Source: an uncultured Solobacterium sp. (GTDB lineage: Bacteria > Bacillota_I > Bacilli_A > Erysipelotrichales > Erysipelotrichaceae). From it: a stretch of DNA of 29,974 nt. Both the position numbers and the translations under genes were made by a program. The notes under the pieces were generated by a model. That model was not told where the DNA came from, made no database searches, and saw only the letters and a program-made list of their open reading frames with translations. The DNA lies in assembly GCA_900547815.1 (NCBI GenBank), contig URHY01000018.1:1-29974 (forward strand), written 5' to 3'. Shown in pieces: positions 23,899 through 29,974 of this stretch. Position 1 is the first letter of the stretch. Every line of letters starts with the position of its first letter.

Positions 23899-26064
23899 AT
23901 GGATGCAAGTGTATTAAGGAAAAGAATTTACAAACTATTGATCTTCTCTATTTTGATGGTGCTTGGAATTTTATTGATGGCTTTTCTTTTTATCAATCAT
24001 GCAGACGATAGTTTAAATAAGGCAACATATACAACTATGGATCAAGAAATAGATTTGTGTGTACAACGTGTTTCTTCAAAAAAGAATACAGACTTAGTTT
24101 TATTGAATACTTTCGCAAGAAATTTAAATAAGGAAACGGATTTAGATTTCTCATTATTTGAAATGAAAAAAGAGAGTGATTTTTCATCGATTCAATTTAT
24201 CGATATGAATCATAATGTGTATTCTTCAAAAAAGGATTCTAAGTTTTCGTATAATAATTTATCAGATGAATATAAAGATAAAATTAAGAATGGTTTTTTG
24301 GGGAAGCAATGTACATTTAAACAAAAAAATAAGTATTATAAGCTTACATATATAGTGCCTGTTTATGAGAATGAAAATCAGATTGTTGGAGTATTGTGTG
24401 CTGATAGTAGCTTGAAACCATATACAGATTTGATGAGAAAATCAATAAATGGTGGGAATTTGTACATTACGGATTTTAAAGATTTTTATGGAATTCAAAA
24501 AAATTTAGAATCAAATGAAGTGTTAGCTGTCATAAAAAATATGAATCTATCCGAAAATGTGAATAGATTGATAGAAGTCAAAGGTCAAGAACATGGAATT
24601 GTTGTAAAAAAAATTGGGATTCAAGGTTGGTATTTATGTTATGTAAATTCAGCTAAATCATTAAATTATCCTTTATATGTGATGTCGCGTACTACAAATT
24701 ATGTTTTGATGTTATTTGTGATTGTAGTCATTCTTTTATTGTGGATCGCATATAGAATGATGGTAAGAAACGATGATGAAATGGAAAAGTTAGCTTATAC
24801 GGACCATTTAACAGGTGCAGTCTCTTTCAATCGATTTACACAACTTGTAAGTATGTATGCCCATAAAAATAATGATTATTCACTGGTATCTTTAAATATG
24901 CGTCGATTTAAATTTATGAATGAAATTTTAGGAAGAGATAAGTCGGATGAATTTTTGTGTCGCATTGTAACTTGTATAAAGCCAATGCTTAAAAAGAATG
25001 AAATTATTTGTCGAGATAGTGCCGATGTTTTCTACATGTTATTGATGGATACGGCTGAAAATAAGGTTTCAAATCGTATTCATGCGATATTTAATAGTAT
25101 TCGTCAAAATACAAAAGATTTTTGTTATGAATATGAATTTTGTTGTGGTGTTATTTGTAATGGTGCAAGACAAGAAAAATATTCATTTGAACAAATGCTT
25201 ACAAATGTTACGTTTGCCTTAGCTCAGTCGAAGGAAATGGCTTCTGAAAATATTTGTTTTTTTGATGAAGAAGTGCATAAGAAAAAAGAGTTTGAAAATT
25301 TTGTTGAATCTAATATGCAGCAAGCTTTGGATTCAAATTGTTTTGAAATGGTGTTGCAGCCTAAGGTTGATTTAGATTCGAATTTAGTTGTTTCTGCCGA
25401 AGCCTTAGTTCGATGGAAATTAGAGGATGGAACTTATCTTCCTCCATCAAGTTTTGTAGGGATTTTTGAAAAGAATCGTTTTTGTTCAAAACTAGACTTT
25501 TACATGTTAAGAAAAGCCATTCAACAAATACGTAAATGGATCGATATGGGAATTCAACCAGTCAATATTTCAGTGAATCAATCAAAAATTGTTTTTTATC
25601 ATGAAAATTATATTTCAGAATTAAAGTCCTTGTTAAAGGAGTACGATGTATCGGCTTCCTATATCACTTTAGAGGTCTTAGAGAGTACAGTTATTGAAGA
25701 TTTTAAATTGTTTAATCAAATTCTTTTGGAAGTGAAAAAATTAGGCTTTTCTGTATCTCTAGATGATTTTGGTAGTGGATACTCATCTTTAAATGTCCTA
25801 TCGAAACTTACTATTGATGAATTAAAAATTGATCGTATTTTCTTGCATATAGATTCGGACTTAGAAAACAAAAAAACAAAATGGATTTTAGAAGGAATTA
25901 TCAACATTGCGAAAAAATCAAATATACGTGTTGTCGTTGAAGGTGTTGAATCAAGCAAGGATGATGAATTTATAAGATGTCTAGGTGCCAATGTGGGACA
26001 AGGATATTATTATAGTCGTCCTTTGTCGATTGATGCATTTAATGATTTGATTCATAAGAAATAG
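23899..26064 (+). CDS. Membrane sensor with degenerate GGDEF and intact EAL domain (c-di-GMP phosphodiesterase-like)
   Basis: The protein has 721 aa. Two membrane helices (about 11-33 and 267-288) flank an extracytoplasmic sensor region of Cache type. The GGDEF domain (about 297-450) has SADVF where GGDEF is expected, so it cannot make c-di-GMP. The EAL domain (about 470-715) keeps its key residues: Glu501 in EALVRW, ISVNQSK, the ExxE helix, Asp622-Asp623 in DDFGSGYSSL, Lys in LKIDR, Glu in VVEGVES and Gln in VGQGYYYSRP. I infer c-di-GMP hydrolysis in response to an outside signal. The start at ATG 23899 is preferred to an upstream in-frame TTG. It lies 20 nt after the BTAD gene, ahead of the pilus genes. 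Confidence 0.9.
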   Translation: MDASVLRKRIYKLLIFSILMVLGILLMAFLFINHADDSLNKATYTTMDQEIDLCVQRVSSKKNTDLVLLNTFARNLNKETDLDFSLFEMKKESDFSSIQFIDMNHNVYSSKKDSKFSYNNLSDEYKDKIKNGFLGKQCTFKQKNKYYKLTYIVPVYENENQIVGVLCADSSLKPYTDLMRKSINGGNLYITDFKDFYGIQKNLESNEVLAVIKNMNLSENVNRLIEVKGQEHGIVVKKIGIQGWYLCYVNSAKSLNYPLYVMSRTTNYVLMLFVIVVILLLWIAYRMMVRNDDEMEKLAYTDHLTGAVSFNRFTQLVSMYAHKNNDYSLVSLNMRRFKFMNEILGRDKSDEFLCRIVTCIKPMLKKNEIICRDSADVFYMLLMDTAENKVSNRIHAIFNSIRQNTKDFCYEYEFCCGVICNGARQEKYSFEQMLTNVTFALAQSKEMASENICFFDEEVHKKKEFENFVESNMQQALDSNCFEMVLQPKVDLDSNLVVSAEALVRWKLEDGTYLPPSSFVGIFEKNRFCSKLDFYMLRKAIQQIRKWIDMGIQPVNISVNQSKIVFYHENYISELKSLLKEYDVSASYITLEVLESTVIEDFKLFNQILLEVKKLGFSVSLDDFGSGYSSLNVLSKLTIDELKIDRIFLHIDSDLENKKTKWILEGIINIAKKSNIRVVVEGVESSKDDEFIRCLGANVGQGYYYSRPLSIDAFNDLIHKK

Positions 26065-26082
26065 GTGTATTATAAGTGTAGT

Positions 26083-26988
26083 ATGAGAAAGTATAGGATA
26101 ATAAAAAATGTAGTTTATATCTTGATGGCATTTTGCCTTCTATGTGGATGTCAAGATTCTACAAAATACCCCACAAAATGTGAAGAAAGCCCTTCGCAAA
26201 CGGAAGCTGAAGTTTTATGGCCTAGCCAGGAAGAACTGAGTGTTTTGAGTGATGGTAGTCTAGCTGAAGTGGATCTAACACACGCAAATGATGGATATAT
26301 TTGTGCTAGGTTACTTCAAGAAACTTCGGGAATCAAACTACAGATTTCAAAGGATGACAAAAAATATAATTATGATTTAAAGACGACTGATTTTACAACG
26401 TTCCCTGTAAATATGGAGAATGGAAGTTATACAATTAAAATATTGCAGCAAATAGAAGGAACAAGATACGCAATATGTGCTTCTAGTACGATAGATGTTC
26501 ATTTGTCAAACAATCTTGTTCCATATTTGTATCCAAACCAAATAGTTGATTATACTGTAAATTCATATGTGTATAAAAAGTCTTTTGAACTTGTAAAAAA
26601 TGATCATGATAATCTAACTCGTATAGCACATTTATTTAAATACGTAGTGGATACATTGGATTATGATGATCAAAAGGCGAAAGATGTAAGTGAAACGTTT
26701 GTTTTACCAGATATTGATGGTTCTTTACAGAGTGGAAAAGGAATTTGTTTTGACTATGCGGCAAGTTTAGCTGCTTTATGCAGGATTCAGGGGATTCCTG
26801 CTAAAGTAATTGTTGGATGGACAGATATAGAATATCATGCTTGGGTTGAAATCTATTTAAAAGATAAAGGATGGATCAATCCAAAAATTTATTTTGATAA
26901 GGAAAAGTGGAATCTTGTAGATCCAACATTTTCGGATTCAAAAAATTCGGACTATGAAGGAAAATATGATGAAGTGTATCACTATTAG
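26083..26988 (+). CDS. Transglutaminase-like (papain-fold) lipoprotein
   Basis: The 301-aa protein opens with a basic end and a hydrophobic stretch ending in LCGC, which fits a lipoprotein signal with Cys attachment. A beta-rich region (about 60-150) precedes a transglutaminase-like domain. Its triad is Cys in GKGICFDYAASLAALC, His in YHAWVEIYL and Asp in LVDPTFSD. Such domains act as peptidases or cross-linkers on the cell surface; the reaction here is unknown. An upstream GTG (26065) gives an odd N-terminus without ribosome site, so ATG 26083 is used. It is 18 nt after the EAL gene and 11 nt before the GspF gene. Confidence 0.82.
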   Translation: MRKYRIIKNVVYILMAFCLLCGCQDSTKYPTKCEESPSQTEAEVLWPSQEELSVLSDGSLAEVDLTHANDGYICARLLQETSGIKLQISKDDKKYNYDLKTTDFTTFPVNMENGSYTIKILQQIEGTRYAICASSTIDVHLSNNLVPYLYPNQIVDYTVNSYVYKKSFELVKNDHDNLTRIAHLFKYVVDTLDYDDQKAKDVSETFVLPDIDGSLQSGKGICFDYAASLAALCRIQGIPAKVIVGWTDIEYHAWVEIYLKDKGWINPKIYFDKEKWNLVDPTFSDSKNSDYEGKYDEVYHY

Positions 26989-26999
26989 GAGGCGTACGT

Positions 27000-27914
27000 A
27001 TGTTATCGAATAAAGAAAAATTTATTTTTACTAGTGAATTGGCTTTAGCTATATCGAATGGACTACAAATTGAAGAAGGATTAAAAATGTTAACTGGATT
27101 TGATGCAAATATCAGTCGATGTGCCAAAAAATTGATTGATATAATGCAGGATGGGACTTCTTTTGTGGATGCACTAAAACAGTCGAATGATTTTGATGAG
27201 TATATGATTCAAATGGTTGTTGTAGGGCAAAGTATCGGGAATCTAGATGTGGTTCTTAAAGAATTAAGTATATATTATGAAAGACAAAAAAAGTTAAATT
27301 ATCAAATTCAAGATGCAATCACATATCCTTTTGTATTGATATTAATGATGTTTGTGATTGTGGCGGCATTGATATTTAAAGTGTTTCCTATCTTTGAAAA
27401 TATTTTAAGACAAATGTCGATGTCATTATCACTAATGAATACAGCTCGAATTCTAAGCTATATTGGTTTTTTTATTTTATTGACTATTCTTGTTTGTGGC
27501 ATTATTTTATATGTTTTATATAAAAAGAGTCCGAATAAGGCTTGGATTACAAAATTACCTTTCTTTTCAAAATTGAGCTATCAAACTGAAATGACAAAAT
27601 TTACATATATTCTTTCCTTGTTTGTGTCGAGTGGATATTCTTTGATTGATGCGGTAGAAGTTATCTTACAATCGATTGATTATCCTCTTTTAAAAGATAA
27701 AGTTGTTCATGTGAAAGAACGTATGTTAGAAGGTGAGAGTCTTTCAAAGGCCCTAGTAAATGAGGGGGTATATGATCAAGGTTATGGCGCTTTATTGATG
27801 GCAGCAGATGAAAGTGGATATCAGGATGAAGTGCTAAAGACGTTATCTAAACACTATAAAGATGATCTAGAGAGAATGCTTTCAAGTTTTTTAAATCGTT
27901 TAGAACAACTATGA
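27000..27914 (+). CDS. Type II secretion / type IV pilus inner-membrane protein GspF/PilC, frameshifted at the 3' end
   Basis: The 304-aa reading frame matches GspF/PilC/ComGB platform proteins that organise pilus assembly. The first F domain is at about 1-130, helices at about 109-129 and 151-174, and the second F domain at about 185-300 with FTYILSLFVSSGYSLIDAV and LLMAADESG. The family ends in a final helix of type EPL(M/L)I...GF(I/V)...LP, absent here. That sequence is found in the -1 frame directly after the stop, at 27911-27997 (next entry). A U UUU UUA slippery heptamer in frame lies at 27887-27893, offering programmed frameshifting as an alternative to mutation. AGGAGG precedes the start. 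Confidence 0.85.
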   Translation: MLSNKEKFIFTSELALAISNGLQIEEGLKMLTGFDANISRCAKKLIDIMQDGTSFVDALKQSNDFDEYMIQMVVVGQSIGNLDVVLKELSIYYERQKKLNYQIQDAITYPFVLILMMFVIVAALIFKVFPIFENILRQMSMSLSLMNTARILSYIGFFILLTILVCGIILYVLYKKSPNKAWITKLPFFSKLSYQTEMTKFTYILSLFVSSGYSLIDAVEVILQSIDYPLLKDKVVHVKERMLEGESLSKALVNEGVYDQGYGALLMAADESGYQDEVLKTLSKHYKDDLERMLSSFLNRLEQL

Positions 27915-27997
27915 TTGCGAGTCTATCATTATTGGTAGGATTTGTTTTGATTTCAATTATGCTTCCTTTGATGAATGTCTTGCAGACGTTGGGGTAA
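27911..27997 (+). pseudogene. Detached C-terminal membrane helix of GspF/PilC, or separate 28-aa ORF
   Basis: The -1 frame encodes MIASLSLLVGFVLISIMLP followed by LMNVLQTLG. This is what the end of GspF/PilC should look like. It overlaps the upstream stop by ATGA, so re-initiation would also be possible. A one-base loss near 27907-27910 (the expected proline codon) would explain the shift. Confidence 0.7.
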
Positions 27998-28001
27998 CCA
28001 T

Positions 28002-28292
28002 ATGAAAATAAAGAACATATTGTTCTTTGTCTTGTTTTTAATATTGATATTGCTTGGTTTTTCAAATATCAATAAGAGTACAGAGAATTTAGATATTGAT
28101 CGCGTAAAGAACAGTTTGGATACGGCATTGATTACTTGTTACAGTGTGGAGGGTCGTTATCCGGAAAATGTTCAATACTTAAGAAAGAACTATGGATTTA
28201 CTTATGATAAAAGCAGTTATTTTATAACGTATGATTGGCAAGGGGATAATGTATACCCAAATATCTATGTGTATAGAAAGGGGATTGAATGA
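28002..28292 (+). CDS. Pseudopilin-like small membrane protein of the pilus cluster
   Basis: The 96-aa protein has one N-terminal membrane helix (about 5-24) and a polar C-terminus. The segment ALITCYSVEGRYPENVQYLR, followed by FITYDWQGDNVYPNIYVYRKG, has the order known from small Firmicute proteins encoded beside type IV pilus genes (Cys-Tyr, Glu-Gly-x-Tyr-Pro, then Asn-x-Pro near the end). The start at 28002 follows a GGGG ribosome site; an ATG at 27975 lies inside the GspF remnant. Its exact role, as a minor pilin or accessory protein, is inference. Confidence 0.75.
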   Translation: MKIKNILFFVLFLILILLGFSNINKSTENLDIDRVKNSLDTALITCYSVEGRYPENVQYLRKNYGFTYDKSSYFITYDWQGDNVYPNIYVYRKGIE

Positions 28293-28732
28293 TGAAAAAT
28301 GCAGGTGTTTTCTTTTCTCTTTCTTTATTGTTCTTGTTTGTGTTGTGTTGTTTTTTGTTGCTGAATATTCAAATCGAAGATTATACGATGCTGCAAAGAC
28401 GCACAAAACATGATTTTGAGACATATACTCCTGTGTCTTATGTCACAAATAAAATTCATAGTTATGATGCTGAAGATGGTGTGCGTGTTCTTGTTGTGAA
28501 TAATCAAAAAGTAATCAAGCTTTCGGATGCGAAAAGTGATACATATTTGTATAAATCCAGATTGAATTTGATGGAACTTTGTATTGTTAAAGATATGGAA
28601 CCGGATTTAACGATGGGGCAACCTCTAATGACTTGTCATGATTTTGATGTAGAACAAGATGCAAATACTATCTTATGTACGATCAACGGTGTTACTTTTT
28701 ATGTAAATATAAGAAGTGAGGTAGCATCATGA
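28292..28732 (+). CDS. DUF4860-like membrane-anchored pilus cluster protein
   Basis: The protein has 146 aa. A single N-terminal helix (about 5-26) is followed by a polar region with YTPVSYVTNKIHSYDAEDGV, then TYLYKSRLNLMELCI, and a late TILCTINGVTFYVNIR. This order resembles DUF4860 proteins found with type IV pilus genes in Firmicutes; I rate that assignment as moderate. Two ATGs (28289, overlapping the previous stop, and 28292) are possible; AAGGGG gives better spacing to 28292. Its end overlaps the next gene by 4 nt. Confidence 0.7.
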   Translation: MKNAGVFFSLSLLFLFVLCCFLLLNIQIEDYTMLQRRTKHDFETYTPVSYVTNKIHSYDAEDGVRVLVVNNQKVIKLSDAKSDTYLYKSRLNLMELCIVKDMEPDLTMGQPLMTCHDFDVEQDANTILCTINGVTFYVNIRSEVAS

Positions 28733-29052
28733 CAAAGAAGCCATTTTCATTCTTTTTAGAATTGTTGTTTGTCTTATTCTTCTTTTTGATCACATCTACA
28801 ATTTTGATTGAAATCTATGCCAAAATGATGCAAATCTCGCAAACGGACACGCATCGTCAAGATGCGATGGTTATAGCACAAAATCAAATTGAGTCAAGTG
28901 CTAGTGTAGGTGAATATTCGCAAGAGATGAATGATAATATATATGATGTTAAGATTTCAAATGTAAATAGGAATGAATATCGTATTCGAATTTATGTAAA
29001 GGAAAAGAAAGTATTGGATTATACATATTATAAAGAGGAGAATCACAGATGA
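28729..29052 (+). CDS. Minor-pilin-like small membrane protein
   Basis: The 107-aa protein has a hydrophobic N-terminus with FFLELLFVLFFFLITSTIL. The Glu within the helix is in the place of the pilin Glu5, with no clear Gly-Phe peptidase site. It continues as AKMMQISQTDTHRQDAMVIAQ NQIES, a helix typical of the pilin spine, then a beta-rich tail. The ATGA overlaps on both sides couple it to its neighbours. A role as minor pseudopilin is inferred from position and helix. Confidence 0.7.
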   Translation: MTKKPFSFFLELLFVLFFFLITSTILIEIYAKMMQISQTDTHRQDAMVIAQNQIESSASVGEYSQEMNDNIYDVKISNVNRNEYRIRIYVKEKKVLDYTYYKEENHR

Positions 29053-29342
29053 AACAAGCAAGAATAGGATTAGGTGTAGTAACGATGCTGAGTATATTTG
29101 TCGTTGTTTGCATGTGTGTATTAGTATTGTTTTCATCAAATAAGATATACCAAATCCATGAACAGACCAATCGTAGTTATGCGTTTAAAAAAGCGTATTA
29201 TGAAGCTGAAATCAAAGCGCATAAATTAATAAATGAAAATCAAACGGATTTCTTAGTTCATGTAAAGGGTGATACATATTTAAAAGTGAAGGTAGAAGAA
29301 GGGAAAATCGTTACTTTTAAAACGATTGTGAAAGGGGAATAA
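29049..29342 (+). CDS. Small membrane-anchored protein of the pilus cluster
   Basis: The 97-aa protein has one N-terminal membrane helix (about 8-30, IGLGVVTMLSIFVVVCMCVL) followed by a helical spine ending in AYYEAEIKAHKLI and a small beta tail. The AYYEAE...A pattern occurs in small Firmicute proteins coded next to PilT-like ATPases. GAGGAG precedes the start, which overlaps the previous stop. No enzyme motif is present. Confidence 0.7.
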   Translation: MKQARIGLGVVTMLSIFVVVCMCVLVLFSSNKIYQIHEQTNRSYAFKKAYYEAEIKAHKLINENQTDFLVHVKGDTYLKVKVEEGKIVTFKTIVKGE

Positions 29343-29343
29343 A

Positions 29344-29769
29344 ATGGAAGTTGTTGAAATTTTAAAAAAGGCTATAGACCAGAATGCTTCAGATATTTTC
29401 TTTGTGGCTGGAAGTCCATGTATGTTTAAGGTGGGACAACAGTTAGTTAAGGTTGCGCAAGAGAAAATGATGCCAAATGATACAAAGGATATTGTTCAAC
29501 AATTGTATGGCTTTGCCCCATATTGTTCATATGAGAATTTTGTGGCAAATGGAGAAGATGATTTTTCTTTCTCTTTATCCCAGGTTGGACGATTTCGTGT
29601 AAATGTGTATCGTCAAAGAAACTCAGAAGCAGCGGTATTGCGTGTGGTAAATTTTGATTTACCAAATCCAGAAGATTTAAATATTCCAGAATCTGTCTTA
29701 AAGCTTTCAGATCGAAGAAAAGGGATTATCTTAGTGAGCGGGCCTGCGGGCAGTGGTAAAAGTAGGTAA
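29344..29769 (+). pseudogene. PilT-like ATPase, interrupted directly after the Walker A Lys-Ser
   Basis: The frame holds the N-terminal 140 residues of a PilT-type retraction ATPase (usual length about 350). It contains the PAS-like N-terminal domain (ASDIFFVAGSPCMFKVG) and FSLSQVGRFRVNVYRQR, then GIILVSGPAGSGKS with Walker A at 133-140. The next codons are AGG TAA, where family members read TT and the ATPase core. All of the Walker B, Asp-box and His-box regions are missing from the window. The unrelated DNA after 29763 suggests an insertion. As it stands the product would be an inactive fragment. Confidence 0.85.
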
Positions 29770-29856
29770 TCCGCAATTAGATAGGGTCGACTAAAAGTTG
29801 GCTTCAAAAATTATAGGGTTGAAAACCCTATGAGTGTTTAAAAGGATTATTAACTA

Positions 29857-29886
29857 GGGAGCAGAGATGTTGAAATCTCTGCTCCC
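29857..29886. repeat. Perfect 12-bp inverted repeat hairpin
   Basis: GGGAGCAGAGAT and its exact complement surround a 6-nt loop, beginning 1 nt past the stop of the minus-strand frame. There is no long T run on either side, so it may be a transcript-blocking hairpin near the element's end. Confidence 0.8.
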
Positions 29887-29887
29887 T

Positions 29888-29974
29888 TTATAATGGGTGA
29901 TTTGAATCTGCACGATTGAAATCAATGTATTCAGTTAACTTGTCATATAATTCTTCGAATTTTATATCAATGTA
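29888..29974 (-). CDS. C-terminal 28 residues of a minus-strand protein, possible transposase (partial)
   Basis: An open frame enters from beyond the window end and stops at 29888-29890. The last residues read FEELYDKLTEYIDFNRADSN followed by HPL. They are consistent with a transposase C-terminus, but there is too little to assign a family. The identification rests on context, the interrupted pilT-like gene. Confidence 0.5.
   Translation of the reverse strand, partial: YIDIKFEELYDKLTEYIDFNRADSNHPL

Larger units (their letters stand above)
29764..29974. mobile_element. Probable insertion element, left part only
   Basis: DNA after the last pilT-like codon (29763) shows no pilus coding. It contains an 8-bp hairpin (29813-29820 with 29824-29831), a perfect 12-bp hairpin (29857-29868 with 29875-29886) and the end of a minus-strand reading frame. 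This layout fits the end of an insertion sequence with its transposase pointing at the broken gene. The first bases read GGTAATCC. The family is not identified; the other end and any target duplication lie outside the window. Confidence 0.6.

Noticed and set aside
29764..29800. Assigning the insertion to IS66 from the GTAA-like terminus
   Set aside because: Four bases are not enough and the 28-residue C-terminus does not show a clear IS66 feature.

Overview
The window comes from a low-GC, AT-rich, Gram-positive-type bacterium, most likely an anaerobic gut Firmicute of the Erysipelotrichia/Clostridia kind. The evidence is strong AGGAGG ribosome sites, sigma-A-type promoters (often extended -10), many intrinsic terminators, a T-box leader, a HisZ-dependent short HisG, and a Firmicute-style type IV pilus cluster. 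No rRNA, tRNA or CRISPR array was seen.

Layout. (1) 1-3070: an HtrA-type membrane serine protease on the minus strand, a Lys/Ala-rich repeat protein with an acidic helical C-terminus, and a small unknown protein. (2) 3069-7346: the oxidative branch of the TCA cycle, with citrate synthase and NAD-type isocitrate dehydrogenase on the minus strand and aconitase divergent on the plus strand. The two sides share a promoter region with mirrored extended -10 boxes. Together they turn oxaloacetate and acetyl-CoA into 2-oxoglutarate. (3) 7377-9664: a divergent CDF metal transporter, a CpXC-domain protein and an unknown protein in one operon. (4) 9682-17528: a His-specifier T-box leader followed by hisZ-G-D-C-B-H-A-F-I and an overlapping Nudix hydrolase, then a strong terminator. 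hisE and histidinol-phosphatase are not in the window.

(5) 17514-18210: an independent transcription unit with a promoter, a ~240-nt chain of six hairpins ending in an intrinsic terminator, then a 127-aa unknown protein. I cannot assign this RNA to a known class; it is the best candidate here for something undescribed. (6) 18197-22616: murI, an M18 aminopeptidase, a Cof-type HAD phosphatase, thyA and folA, tightly packed and closed by a terminator. (7) 22631-29769: a BTAD-type regulator, a membrane EAL (c-di-GMP phosphodiesterase-like) protein, a transglutaminase-like lipoprotein and a type IV pilus/pseudopilus gene set, apparently one operon.

The pilus cluster is damaged in two places. The GspF/PilC-like gene has a -1 frameshift that removes its last membrane helix, and the PilT-like ATPase stops directly after its Walker A lysine-serine, where foreign-looking DNA begins. 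That DNA runs to the window end and carries a perfect 12-bp hairpin and the C-terminus of a minus-strand reading frame, which suggests an insertion element. Coordinates of starts were adjusted wherever an upstream TTG/GTG/ATG conflicted with the ribosome site or promoter.
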